64,000 nt of DNA from Bacteroidales bacterium (GTDB lineage: Bacteria; Bacteroidota; Bacteroidia; Bacteroidales; VadinHA17): contig PLNT01000028.1 in NCBI GenBank assembly GCA_003141895.1, positions 1-64,000 on the forward strand, in the 5' to 3' direction. The notes below the pieces were generated by a model. The model did not search any database. It was not told the origin of the DNA and worked only from the letters and a program-made list of their open reading frames with translations. How positions within the stretch are numbered: the stretch's first letter is position 1; every line of letters begins with the position of its first letter. Shown here piece after piece: positions 38,163 through 47,318 of this stretch. The position numbers and the translations under genes were made by a program.

Positions 38163-38504
38163 TCAGATGCCATCCCGTATATCGAGAAGCAAAGTTTTAA
38201 TTTTCTGAAGGGATTCATTAATCTCGTACTTATATTCGGTGTCACCCCACTTTTCAGAGAGTTTCTTTTTAGCACCCGAAAGAGTCATCCCTTCTTCCTT
38301 TACAAGATGATGGAGAATTTTAAGGTTCTTGATATCTGCCGGAGTAAACATCCTGTTCCCTTTCTTGTTTTTCATCGGTTTGAGAATATCAAACTCATTT
38401 TCCCAAAAACGGATTGTTGAAACCGGAACATCCAGCATTTCAGCCACTTCCCCTATCGGGTAATAGAGTTTTTCGACTTTCTTTTCTTTATAAGGCATAT
38501 CCAT
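38163..38504 (-). CDS. MerR family transcriptional regulator
   Basis: The 113-residue protein is an N-terminal MerR winged helix-turn-helix (about 14-85): YYPIGEVAEMLDVPVSTIRFWENEF, KKGNRMFTPADIKNLKILHHLV and GMTLSGAKKKLSEKW. A short tail of about 25 residues replaces any effector domain, and no metal-binding cysteines are present. Short MerR proteins of this kind are common in Bacteroidota; their targets are unknown. Its start overlaps the stop of the CapA-like gene by 1 nt, so it is likely co-expressed with it. Confidence 0.9.
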   Translation of the reverse strand: MDMPYKEKKVEKLYYPIGEVAEMLDVPVSTIRFWENEFDILKPMKNKKGNRMFTPADIKNLKILHHLVKEEGMTLSGAKKKLSEKWGDTEYKYEINESLQKIKTLLLDIRDGI

Positions 38505-39589
38505 TATTTATACGTGATTTCACCATCTTCTGATAAATTTACCACACCGTCAGGAAAATCCTGCTCATCCAACTCTCTTATTTTATATATGACCTGCCGT
38601 GCACTATCGATTCTTACACCACCAGGCCATGGCTGGTAAATAGGAATTATTCTTCCTGACAAAAATTTACCTTCCCTGTCGACATTGATTTTAACAATTG
38701 GTGCTATTCCATTTGGTCCAGCCAGGTTAAACCTCCCATAAGTGCAAAAATTACCCATGCTGTAACTTATGAATCGTTCTTTATAAACTTCGATGGCCCT
38801 GGTAACATGGGGCCCGCTGCCAAGTACAACATCGGCACCATTGTCAATCATAGTGTGTGCAAAATTATAAACATCACCGCGATCCTCACCATGAAATATT
38901 TCGTTGGTCTTTGGAACATTCTGAAAATCTGCTCCTTCTGCGCCTCCATGAAAATAAACTATCACAATATCGCAGGTATTAGCAAGCTTTCTGACTATCG
39001 CCGTTGCAGTATCAAGTTCATTAATATTAACTGCACCTGCATTTGGTGCGAAGGCACAGAAACCATATAAAACCGAATCTTTTCTGAAGATTGATGATGG
39101 ATGTTCAATAAGTCCTCCATAGTTTATCCCGACCGAGTCCAGAATCGTTTTTGTCCGGATTCGTGCGGGTAGACCAAAGTCACCAAAATGGTTATTCGCA
39201 AGACTGAGTATGTTGAAGCCGGAAGAAGTAAGAGCAGAAACATATCTCTCAGGCATCCTGAATAAATAACATAATGTTGTATCCTTACATTTCTTTACCG
39301 GCTCACCGTTATTAAGAAATGAGCCTTCAAGATTGCCAAAAGTAATATCTGACGCTTTAAGTGTATCGGCTACACTTTCAAGAAGTAAATATGGGTTATC
39401 GTGGGGAGGCAGAAATTCAGCAGAAGGAAATACGGAACCAAGCATAATGTCGCCTACAGCCGTTATAACTATTTTTTTTGGAGCTAAGACAATTGTAGAA
39501 TCATGAGTCAGGGATATACTATCCGGAGATTGAGCATAACTATTTAGCAGGGATAATAAAATTATCAGCAGAACTACCAGTCTCTTCAT
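38504..39589 (-). CDS. CapA-family (PGA_cap) metallophosphatase-like exported protein
   Basis: The 361-residue protein has a signal peptide (1-19, ending SYAQ) and a CapA/PgsA domain (about 40-320). Its motifs are VGDIMLGS, ITFGNLEGSF, FNILSLANNHFGDFG, CDIVIVYFHGGAE, GADVVLGSGPHV and SYSMGNFC. The family is related to metallophosphatases and is named after poly-gamma-glutamate capsule synthesis, but most members have no proven role. No capB or capC homolog is nearby, so capsule synthesis should not be assumed. It lies 20 nt downstream of an M23 peptidase gene. Confidence 0.9.
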   Translation of the reverse strand: MKRLVVLLIILLSLLNSYAQSPDSISLTHDSTIVLAPKKIVITAVGDIMLGSVFPSAEFLPPHDNPYLLLESVADTLKASDITFGNLEGSFLNNGEPVKKCKDTTLCYLFRMPERYVSALTSSGFNILSLANNHFGDFGLPARIRTKTILDSVGINYGGLIEHPSSIFRKDSVLYGFCAFAPNAGAVNINELDTATAIVRKLANTCDIVIVYFHGGAEGADFQNVPKTNEIFHGEDRGDVYNFAHTMIDNGADVVLGSGPHVTRAIEVYKERFISYSMGNFCTYGRFNLAGPNGIAPIVKINVDREGKFLSGRIIPIYQPWPGGVRIDSARQVIYKIRELDEQDFPDGVVNLSEDGEITYK

Positions 39590-39609
39590 AATAAGTTTTA
39601 AGAAAATAT

Positions 39610-40581
39610 CTAATCGAAAGACTGCCCGGTTTTTGAAGCAATTTCAACCATTTTTTCATATTCTTCTGAACTGAGATCTTCAAAATAGTAGTTGACCGGA
39701 TCAACATTTTGCCCGTTCAGTTTTATTTCATAGTGAAGATGGTTAGCAACAGAAGTACCCGTATTGCCCACATAGCCAATGATATCACCTCTTTTTACTT
39801 TCTGTCCAACCCTGACATTAAAATTGCTGAGATGTGCATATACGCTCGAATAACCGAAACCATGATCAATAATAATATGTTTACCAAAGCCTCTCTGAGA
39901 AGAAACCATACCCACGACTGTTCCATTTCCGGTCGCGTATACGTCAGTACCCAGGGGGGCAGTAAAGTCCATACCATAATGAAACTTACTTATCTTATAA
40001 ATAGGGTGTATCCGCCAACCGTAACCTGAAGCTGTTCTTGTCAGATCTTTATTAGATATGGGAATAATGGCAGGGACAGATTTGAGCATCTCCTCTTTGT
40101 CTTTTGCCAACTTGATAAGTTCATCGTATGATTTGGATTGTATATATACCTTTTTTCTGATCTTATCAAGCCTGTTAGCAGTTTCTATTACCAGTTTGGA
40201 GTTATTGTACCCCTCAAGAGCCTCATATCTGTTTACTCCTCCGATACCACCGTCTCGTAGTGTGGAGGGAATTGGTTCAGCTTCGAAAATAGTTCTGTAA
40301 AGATTATCGTCGGTTTTCTGGAGGTCTTCAAGAACATTTTCCACATCAGCCATCTCTCTGTGAATAAGATCATACTGGATGGTCATCTGTTCAACTTCAC
40401 GTTTAAGTGCTTTTTCTTTTGGAGAATCAAAGAAGGATGCAAAAGCAACCCAATAAACCATAGCAATCAACACAGATCCCGCAAAGAATGCCAGAGAACG
40501 TAGAAATAACGTCCTTAATCCAAGTCTTATTTTATCAAAGCTCAGTGAATCGGGATCGAATTTATATTTTGTTGGTGGCAT
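39610..40581 (-). CDS. Membrane-anchored M23 family metallopeptidase
   Basis: The 323-residue protein has one N-terminal membrane span (about 28-50), a coiled-coil region (about 55-90) and a C-terminal LytM/M23 domain (about 185-310). Metal and catalytic motifs are complete: HYGMDF (His and Asp ligands), YAHL and HLHYEI. M23 enzymes cut peptidoglycan crosslinks or serve as envelope organisers. The anchored coiled-coil form resembles MepM/NlpD-type cell-wall hydrolases of this phylum. It is a paralog of the gene at 40669-41637, with the same layout and sequence at the membrane boundary (SPKEK). Confidence 0.92.
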   Translation of the reverse strand: MPPTKYKFDPDSLSFDKIRLGLRTLFLRSLAFFAGSVLIAMVYWVAFASFFDSPKEKALKREVEQMTIQYDLIHREMADVENVLEDLQKTDDNLYRTIFEAEPIPSTLRDGGIGGVNRYEALEGYNNSKLVIETANRLDKIRKKVYIQSKSYDELIKLAKDKEEMLKSVPAIIPISNKDLTRTASGYGWRIHPIYKISKFHYGMDFTAPLGTDVYATGNGTVVGMVSSQRGFGKHIIIDHGFGYSSVYAHLSNFNVRVGQKVKRGDIIGYVGNTGTSVANHLHYEIKLNGQNVDPVNYYFEDLSSEEYEKMVEIASKTGQSFD

Positions 40582-40668
40582 AATTTGGCAAAGATAATCA
40601 ATTCTTAAAAAATAAGAAATTCATATCTTATTTGAATAAAACTGAAACTAAACTGTTGAGGGGGAAGA

Positions 40669-41637
40669 TTATCTTAATTTTGTTCTTGATTCGAATGCCT
40701 GGATCATATCATTATATTCATCGACATTGACATCATTATTAAAGAAATTGACTGGATTCTCGTGTTTACCAAACTGTTCAACCTGATAGTGAAGGTGAGG
40801 TCCGGAGGATAAACCGGTACTTCCGCTTATCCCAATCAGGTCACCTCTTTTGACATTTTGTCCTTTAGATACTTTTATGTCACTGAGGTGTCCATAAACT
40901 GTCTGATAACCGTAGCTGTGATCAATTACAATACAATTTCCAAAACCACCTGAATTCCAGCCTGATTCGACAATTGTACCATCGCCCGTTGCATATACTT
41001 CTGTTCCGTATGGAACTTCAAAATCCTGGCCGTTATGCATTCGCGCAGTTCCCAGAACAGGATGAATAGCGCGCCACTTGTAACCGTCGCCAAGTCTGAA
41101 TTTAACATTTACCGGACTTATACCGGGAAAATGATCTATCTCACGTTTCCATTCTACACTTCGTTCAGCAATAGTCTTAAATGATTCCTTCTGGACCGTC
41201 GACATACTTTTTATCTCATCGATTTTACTCTTATACTCAATAAGCATATCTGAGTTCTGATACCCGGTAAGATCACTATACCTGTCGACCCCACCAAATC
41301 CTGCTTTCCTGTATGTTTCAGGAACATTTTCCATGTGAAGAATTGGCCTGTAACGTTTATCATCTGAGAGTCTGAAACTATTCAGTGACTCTAAAGAATT
41401 ATCAAGTTCCCTGCCAATAAGAGTATACTGTAATTTGAGATTTTCGATCTGCTGGGTAAGAATTTTTTCTTTAGGTGATCCGAAGATATTGGAAATAAAT
41501 GCTCCATACAGGAATGCAACAGCAAGTGATCCGGCAAACCATAGTAGAAAATGAAACAGTTTCATTTTCCATGGCAACCTGACCTGCTTATATTGCAGAT
41601 CTGATAAGTCGAGAACGTATTTCCGGCTTCGTAACAA
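40669..41637 (-). CDS. Membrane-anchored M23 family metallopeptidase, paralog
   Basis: The 322-residue protein has the same architecture as its neighbour: N-terminal span (about 27-48), FGSPKEK, a coiled coil, and an M23 domain with HNGQDF, YGHL and GPHLHYQV. All active-site ligands are present. The pair follows one another with an 87-bp gap and probably arose by duplication. One copy is in a tight run with capA and merR. It is divergent from alaS. Confidence 0.92.
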   Translation of the reverse strand: MLRSRKYVLDLSDLQYKQVRLPWKMKLFHFLLWFAGSLAVAFLYGAFISNIFGSPKEKILTQQIENLKLQYTLIGRELDNSLESLNSFRLSDDKRYRPILHMENVPETYRKAGFGGVDRYSDLTGYQNSDMLIEYKSKIDEIKSMSTVQKESFKTIAERSVEWKREIDHFPGISPVNVKFRLGDGYKWRAIHPVLGTARMHNGQDFEVPYGTEVYATGDGTIVESGWNSGGFGNCIVIDHSYGYQTVYGHLSDIKVSKGQNVKRGDLIGISGSTGLSSGPHLHYQVEQFGKHENPVNFFNNDVNVDEYNDMIQAFESRTKLR

Positions 41638-41748
41638 CAGGTAGAGGTTTTTTAAAATATATTACGCTATTTGACAAATCTAAATCAAAAAAATTAATTT
41701 TACAAGCTAAAATTTGACTAATTCTAATTTAACACTATTCTAAATAAG

Positions 41749-44376
41749 ATGAAGGCGCAGGAACTGAGGCAATTGTTTTTTGATTTTTTTGAATCCAGAG
41801 GTCATCTTATTGTGCCTTCTGCTCCAATGGTTATCAAAAATGATCCTACTCTAATGTTTACCAATGCCGGCATGAATCAATTCAAGGACATTTTCCTTGG
41901 AAACAGGCTGGCAGTAAACAAAAGAGTTGCAAATTCCCAGAAATGTCTTAGGGTATCGGGTAAACATAATGATCTCGAAGAAGTCGGGCAGGATACTTAT
42001 CACCATACAATGTTTGAGATGCTCGGCAACTGGTCATTCGGTGATTATTTTAAAAAAGAGGCGATCGAATGGGCTTGGGAATTGCTTGTAAATGAACTCG
42101 GGATTCCGCAGGATCGTCTGTATACAACAATATTTGAAGGAAGTAAAGAAGACAAGGTACCCTGTGATAATGAAGCTTATGAGATCTGGGAAAAATGTTT
42201 TGCATACCCTGAAGGCAGAATTCTTGAAGGTTCGAAAAAAGATAATTTCTGGGAAATGGGAGAAAGCGGGCCCTGCGGACCATGTTCGGAGATACACGTT
42301 GATATTCGTGATGATGCAGAAAGGAAAAAGATTCCGGGAAAAGAACTGGTAAATAAAGGTCATCCCCAGGTAATTGAAATATGGAACCTTGTCTTTATAC
42401 AATATAATCGACGGACAGACGGAATACTTGAGCAACTCCCTGCCAGGCATGTAGATACAGGCATGGGATTTGAGAGGCTCTGTATGATTGTTCAGGGTAA
42501 AAAATCAAATTATGAAACAGATATCTTTCAGGATATCATCAGGGAAATATCAGAAATTACCGGTAAGGCTTACGGAATAAACGAAAAATGGGATGTTGCC
42601 CTCCGCGTGGTAGCCGATCATCTCAGAGCTGTCTCCTTTTCAATTGCTGATGGTCAGCTTCCATCTAATAATAAGGCCGGTTACGTAATAAGAAGGATTC
42701 TTCGTCGTGCAGTAAGATATGGATATACTAATTTAGGCGTTGAAGAACCTTTTATGTACAAACTGGTTCCAGTTCTTGTCTCAACAATGGGAAATCATTA
42801 CCCTGAACTTCAGGTTGGTAAAGAGCAGATAGCTAAAATCATTTTTGAAGAAGAAACTGCGTTTCTAAAAACACTTGGGAAGGGTTTAAAAATGATTGAA
42901 AAAATGATTGCTGATCTAAGAACCTCCAAAAAAAATATGCTTCCCGGAAAAGTAGCTTTTGAGATGTATGATACTTTTGGATTTCCTGTAGACCTCACAC
43001 AACTTATTCTTAAAGAAAATAATATGCAACTCGACATGACGGGTTTTGATGAGGAGATGAAAAATCAGAAGGACCGATCAAGGGAAGATGCATCTGTTGA
43101 GGCAGCTGACTGGATGATTCTAAAGGAAATAGAAGGTACTAAATTTACCGGTTATCAAAAGACTGAAGATGATGTTTCTGTTACAAAATACAGGAAAGTC
43201 AAGAATAAAGGAAAAGTGAATTTTCAACTTGTTTTTGACAAAACTCCTTTCTATGCTGAATCGGGTGGTCAGGTAGGCGACACAGGATATTTAGAATCAG
43301 AAAAGGAAAAAATTTATATTACTGACACTATAAAAGAGAATAATCTTATTATTCACCTTTCTGAAAAATTACCATCCGATTTATCAGTGTATTTCAGGGC
43401 AAGTGTAGATCAGGAAAAACGTCAGATGATAGCAAATAATCATACAGCTACTCATCTGATTCATTTTGCATTACGTTCAGTTCTCGGCAACCATGTTGAA
43501 CAAAAAGGCTCCCTGGTAACTTCCGATCGTCTTCGTTTCGACTTCAGTCATTTCGCTAAAATGAGTAAGGAAGAATTATCAAAAGTCGAAGAACAGGTTA
43601 ACCGGATGGTTCGTGAAAATTATTCTGGTAAGATCGCCGAGGTTTCAATGGACAAAGCAAAAACAATGGGTGCCATGGCACTTTTTGGTGAAAAATATGG
43701 TGATCTTGTACGCGTTGTCCAATTTGGAAAATCAATGGAACTTTGCGGTGGGACTCATGTACAAGCTACCGGGAACATCGGTATTGTGAAAATTGTGTCT
43801 GAAGGTGGCATTGCTGCCGGCATCAGGAGAATAGAAGCAGTAACTGCTTCAAAAGCTGAGGAATATATTAATGAAAAATTAAAGATCAACGACGAAATTG
43901 CATCGATTCTGGATAGTAAAGGCAGTATATCCGAAAGCATCGAAAAATTACTAACTGAAAATAAAACACTCAGGAAAAGCGTTGAAAAATTTCAGATTCA
44001 GTCAACAACCGCAATGGTTAGAGAGATAATGGAAAGAGGAACAAAAATCAATACCATTAATTTTGTGTCTGGAGTTATTGATTCCGATTCACCTGAGATA
44101 TTGAAGAATGTTGCCTGCCATATCAGAACCTCTTCGGTAAATACAGTAATGGTTATCGGTTCAAAAAACGCCGGAAAGGCCAATATCCTGGTAACTGTCA
44201 CTGACGATCTCGTTAAGGAAAAAAACATTAATGCTATAAGCATAATAAAGGAAATTTCGGGTGAAATTAACGGAGGCGGAGGCGGTCAACCATTTCTGGC
44301 TACTGCAGGAGGGAAAAATCCGAACGGGATAACCAACGCCATTGCAAAAGCAGCAGAATTCATTAAGAAATCTTGA
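41749..44376 (+). CDS. alaS: Alanine--tRNA ligase
   Basis: The 875-residue class II synthetase starts MKAQELRQLFFDFFESRGH. The aminoacylation core has APMVIKNDPTLMFTNAGMNQFK and GCGPCSEIH-type signatures. The editing domain has HTATHLIHFAL (His565, His569) and CGGTH (Cys666, His670), and the C-terminal DHHA1-type domain includes GGGGGQPFLATAGG. Length is normal. The gene stands alone, divergent from the M23 pair, and ends at a GC-rich palindrome element. Confidence 0.98.
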   Translation: MKAQELRQLFFDFFESRGHLIVPSAPMVIKNDPTLMFTNAGMNQFKDIFLGNRLAVNKRVANSQKCLRVSGKHNDLEEVGQDTYHHTMFEMLGNWSFGDYFKKEAIEWAWELLVNELGIPQDRLYTTIFEGSKEDKVPCDNEAYEIWEKCFAYPEGRILEGSKKDNFWEMGESGPCGPCSEIHVDIRDDAERKKIPGKELVNKGHPQVIEIWNLVFIQYNRRTDGILEQLPARHVDTGMGFERLCMIVQGKKSNYETDIFQDIIREISEITGKAYGINEKWDVALRVVADHLRAVSFSIADGQLPSNNKAGYVIRRILRRAVRYGYTNLGVEEPFMYKLVPVLVSTMGNHYPELQVGKEQIAKIIFEEETAFLKTLGKGLKMIEKMIADLRTSKKNMLPGKVAFEMYDTFGFPVDLTQLILKENNMQLDMTGFDEEMKNQKDRSREDASVEAADWMILKEIEGTKFTGYQKTEDDVSVTKYRKVKNKGKVNFQLVFDKTPFYAESGGQVGDTGYLESEKEKIYITDTIKENNLIIHLSEKLPSDLSVYFRASVDQEKRQMIANNHTATHLIHFALRSVLGNHVEQKGSLVTSDRLRFDFSHFAKMSKEELSKVEEQVNRMVRENYSGKIAEVSMDKAKTMGAMALFGEKYGDLVRVVQFGKSMELCGGTHVQATGNIGIVKIVSEGGIAAGIRRIEAVTASKAEEYINEKLKINDEIASILDSKGSISESIEKLLTENKTLRKSVEKFQIQSTTAMVREIMERGTKINTINFVSGVIDSDSPEILKNVACHIRTSSVNTVMVIGSKNAGKANILVTVTDDLVKEKNINAISIIKEISGEINGGGGGQPFLATAGGKNPNGITNAIAKAAEFIKKS

Positions 44377-44385
44377 ATTATTTAA

Positions 44386-44427
44386 CCCCCTGCCTCCCTA
44401 AATCCCTCTCACCGGGGGGGAGGGACT
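44386..44427. repeat. GC-rich intergenic palindrome element (copy 7)
   Basis: CCCCCTGCCTCCCTAAATCC is followed by CTCTCACCGGGGGGGAG and GGACT, closely like copy 5 at 38067. It lies 9 nt after the alaS stop. Confidence 0.75.
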
Positions 44428-44493
44428 TATCAAGACTATCCAAGATGCCATGCCATGGTAGGGTTTGGAAGGTACGACCTTGCCAATGTTTTC

Positions 44494-44526
44494 TTGACCT
44501 TAATGCAGATCACACCAATATTTTTG
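44494..44526 (+). promoter_or_regulatory. Bacteroidota-type promoter upstream of the DUF6452 gene
   Basis: TTG at 44494-44496 is separated by 22 nt from TATTTTTG at 44519-44526, matching the -33/-7 consensus. The ATG follows at 44551. Confidence 0.55.
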
Positions 44527-44550
44527 TAATTTTGAGTTTTTAAATTAGTA

Positions 44551-45018
44551 ATGAGAAAAATTGTCCCGCAAAGCCTGATTCCTGTTCTGTCTGGTTTAAT
44601 TATTATTTTATTTTCATGTGCTCAGGGTTCCTGCTTTGACGAAACAGAATCATATCTGAAAGCTTCCTTATATAATACATCTTTCAGTAAAATCCTTGCT
44701 CCTGATAGTCTCACACTTTACGGAATGAATCGTGATTCAATCATTTATAATAAAGTTGCCGATTTAACGATTGCTCTTATCCCTCTGAATGACACTGCTC
44801 AAAGCTCATCATTTGTTATTAAAATAAACGGAATAACCGATACAATTGAATTCCTTTACAGCAGTTATCCGCATCTGATTTCGAAGGAGTGCGGTTATAC
44901 TTATTATCATCATCTTGACACATTACCAATATTTACAAAACACATAATCACTGATATATCAATAGAAAACTCAACAATTACGAATTTGAAAATTGAGAAC
45001 ATTCAAATATCTTACTAG
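44551..45018 (+). CDS. DUF6452 family lipoprotein
   Basis: The 155-residue protein has a signal peptide ending in a lipobox-like LFSC (Cys near residue 23), so it is probably an envelope lipoprotein. The mature part starts CFDETESYLKASLYN and carries conserved Cys and Tyr residues (KECGYTYYH). It matches the DUF6452 pattern as I know it: a short family found in Bacteroidota next to DUF6048 genes, as here. Function is unknown. It overlaps the next gene by 26 nt. Confidence 0.75.
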   Translation: MRKIVPQSLIPVLSGLIIILFSCAQGSCFDETESYLKASLYNTSFSKILAPDSLTLYGMNRDSIIYNKVADLTIALIPLNDTAQSSSFVIKINGITDTIEFLYSSYPHLISKECGYTYYHHLDTLPIFTKHIITDISIENSTITNLKIENIQISY

Positions 45019-45760
45019 TCTTCTTGGTTTCCTGGTCCTTAACATAATTCAGGTTCATGCTCAGGATACAATACCTATTCCTCTTAAAATAAAGGTCGGG
45101 ATTGATGTACTGGGTCCGGCAACTTATTATTCTGATAAAAATGTTCTTAATATGGAGGCGTATATATCTTTCGATCTGGATGAATCGAAAGCTGTTATAG
45201 TTTCTGCAGGTTCTTCAAATTACAAATTCAGTCAATATAACTACTCTTATATGAGTAGTGGAAAATTTATCCGTTTTGGAATGGATTTTAACCTTCTGAA
45301 ACCCGACAAATCGCGGGGCAAATATTGGTTCGGAGTTGGATTAAGATATGGTTTGAGCAGTTTTAATTCTGAAGTACCTTTTTTTGATAAAACAGGGTAT
45401 TGGGGCACTATTGTGTCATCTATTCCTTCAAGGAAAACCCTGGCACAATTTGTTGAAATTTCTCCAGGTGTTCGGGCTGAAATTTTCAAGAATTTCAGCA
45501 TGGGATGGTCTATTGGTATGAGGCTTTTGGTAAGTTCAGGTTCTGATAAGGATGTCAGGCCCATTTATTTACCCGGATTTGGAAGTGCTGCAAAGGTTAT
45601 TACTGCCGGTATAAACTATTTTCTGGTATGGAACATCCCGTTTAAAACGAAAAATGTTATAATGAAAAAACCAGCTCCCGAAGAGAATGAGGATAATAAT
45701 ACAGAAAACGGGAATAAAGAAAACACAGGTACCACTGACGGTTCAATTATCAGACAGTAA
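44993..45760 (+). CDS. DUF6048 family outer-membrane-like protein
   Basis: The 255-residue protein is read from a TTG start at 44993, which gives a complete signal peptide (MRTFKYLTSLLGFLVLNIIQ, then VHAQ). There is no usable ATG before the domain. The body (about 30-220) shows alternating strands such as KIKVGIDVLGPATYYSD, FIRFGMDFNLL and YWFGVGLRYGLS, as in small outer-membrane barrels. A charged Glu/Asn-rich tail (about 225-255) follows. Pairing with DUF6452 by a 26-nt overlap suggests an outer-membrane protein plus lipoprotein unit. Function is unknown. It ends 5 nt before the convergent symporter gene. Confidence 0.75.
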   Translation: MRTFKYLTSLLGFLVLNIIQVHAQDTIPIPLKIKVGIDVLGPATYYSDKNVLNMEAYISFDLDESKAVIVSAGSSNYKFSQYNYSYMSSGKFIRFGMDFNLLKPDKSRGKYWFGVGLRYGLSSFNSEVPFFDKTGYWGTIVSSIPSRKTLAQFVEISPGVRAEIFKNFSMGWSIGMRLLVSSGSDKDVRPIYLPGFGSAAKVITAGINYFLVWNIPFKTKNVIMKKPAPEENEDNNTENGNKENTGTTDGSIIRQ

Positions 45761-45765
45761 AAATT

Positions 45766-47208
45766 TTAATCCTTTCTGCTGAAAATATATAAACCTGCAA
45801 AAGTCAGTAATCCGTTCAGAAGAAGCAATTCAAACCCGAACTTATAGCCATTAAACAATTCTACGGAATATTTGCTAAGGAAGAAACACGCAAGAGGTGA
45901 AAAAACAGCAATCGCTGGCGTAATTTTATCATTTACCACTCGTCTCGTAAACAACCCAAAGGAATATAAACCCAGTAGCGGACCATAAGTATATCCTGCA
46001 ATTGTGAAAAGTTTGTCAATTACCGCTTTGTCATTCAGAACACTGAACATCATTACACTTACAAAAAATACCAGGGCTATCGACAGGTGTACAACGTAGC
46101 GTATCCTGGTCTTTGCTTTTTCCGAGATAGGCCTTTGTTCGAGACCTAAAAAATCGATGCTCACCGATGTAGTGAGTGAGGTTAATGCACCATCGGCACT
46201 GGGGAACGCTGCTGAAATAAGTCCGATAAGAAACACAACTCCTGCAACCGGACCAAGATATCGTATTGCAATTGTTGGAAATATATCATCACTTGACAAT
46301 ATTGACAACCCCTTTTCTTTAACAAAGATCAATAATATGGCACCAAGAAAAAGGAACAGCAGGTTTACAAAAACAAGGGTACCACTGAACGTGAACATAT
46401 TTTTCTGTGCTTCCCTGATATTCTTGCAGCTAAGATTTTTTTGCATCATTTCCTGATCCAGTCCCGTCATTGCTATAGTGATGAACATCCCGCTGAAAAA
46501 CTGTTTGACAAAAAATCGCGGATGATGCCAGTCAGTAATAAAAATCTGAGAGGCATGACTTTCCCTGACTATTGACACCAACCTGACCAGGGGCATATGC
46601 AGATTTTTTCCAATATAAATCACTGATAATACTACGGCAAGTAGCATAAACGTTGTTTGCAAAGTGTCGGTCCAGATAATTGTCCTTATCCCTCCTTTCA
46701 ACGTATACAATATGATCAAAGTAATGAATATCAAAACATTGATCCAAAAGGGCACATTCCAGGCATCAAATACAAAAATCTGAAGAACATTTATTACAAG
46801 AAACATACGCAGGGAAGCGCCAAGTGTTCTTGACAGGATGAAAAAACCGGCACCTGTTTTATATGACCAGAATCCGAACCGTTGTCCGAGGTAAGAGTAA
46901 ATAGAAGTAAGTTTTAATCTGTAATACATGGGAAGAAGAACAAGTGCGATCACCAGGTAACCGAAAAGGTATCCCAAAACAACAACCATATAACTGAACT
47001 GGGTATCTTTTACCCAACCGGGCACCGACATAAAAGTCACTCCGGAGAGTGAAGCTCCAATCATTCCGTATGCAACCACAAACCAGGGAGAAACTTTATT
47101 CCCGATGAAAAATGACTGGTTGTCAGCTTTCCTTGCAGTTAACCACGTAACTGAAAATAAGACTATTGTATAAATAAGGAAAATTCCGAGTATGAGGAAT
47201 GGTGACAT
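45766..47208 (-). CDS. Sodium:solute symporter family protein
   Basis: The 480-residue protein is almost wholly hydrophobic, with about 13 membrane spans of the SSS/LeuT fold. Typical segments are WFVVAYGMIGASLSGVTFMSVPGW (SSS N-terminal signature), GGIRTIIWTDTLQTTFML, MTGLDQEMMQKNLSC and LISAAFPSADGALTSLTTSVSIDFL. Bacteroidota members transport sugars, sialic acid, amino acids or other solutes. The substrate cannot be read from sequence, and no catabolic genes are adjacent. ATG 47208 (MSPFLILGIF) was preferred; the frame extends to a GTG at 47280 but adds a second hydrophobic leader. It converges on the DUF6048 gene. Confidence 0.92.
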   Translation of the reverse strand: MSPFLILGIFLIYTIVLFSVTWLTARKADNQSFFIGNKVSPWFVVAYGMIGASLSGVTFMSVPGWVKDTQFSYMVVVLGYLFGYLVIALVLLPMYYRLKLTSIYSYLGQRFGFWSYKTGAGFFILSRTLGASLRMFLVINVLQIFVFDAWNVPFWINVLIFITLIILYTLKGGIRTIIWTDTLQTTFMLLAVVLSVIYIGKNLHMPLVRLVSIVRESHASQIFITDWHHPRFFVKQFFSGMFITIAMTGLDQEMMQKNLSCKNIREAQKNMFTFSGTLVFVNLLFLFLGAILLIFVKEKGLSILSSDDIFPTIAIRYLGPVAGVVFLIGLISAAFPSADGALTSLTTSVSIDFLGLEQRPISEKAKTRIRYVVHLSIALVFFVSVMMFSVLNDKAVIDKLFTIAGYTYGPLLGLYSFGLFTRRVVNDKITPAIAVFSPLACFFLSKYSVELFNGYKFGFELLLLNGLLTFAGLYIFSRKD

Positions 47209-47318
47209 ATAAAAACTATTAAGACACAAGAATAACAAAAAGAATGCAGGACAAAAAATTCCGTGCCGTTTAAATAACACCGGAAAATTGAACTAATTTT
47301 GTGTGAAATATTTACAAC

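Noticed and set aside
38504-39589. Capsule (poly-gamma-glutamate) locus
   Set aside because: Only a CapA-like protein is present; no CapB or CapC homolog lies nearby, so capsule synthesis is not supported.
45766-47280. Symporter start at GTG 47280
   Set aside because: It would add a 24-residue hydrophobic leader not typical of SSS proteins; ATG 47208 starts at the first family membrane span.
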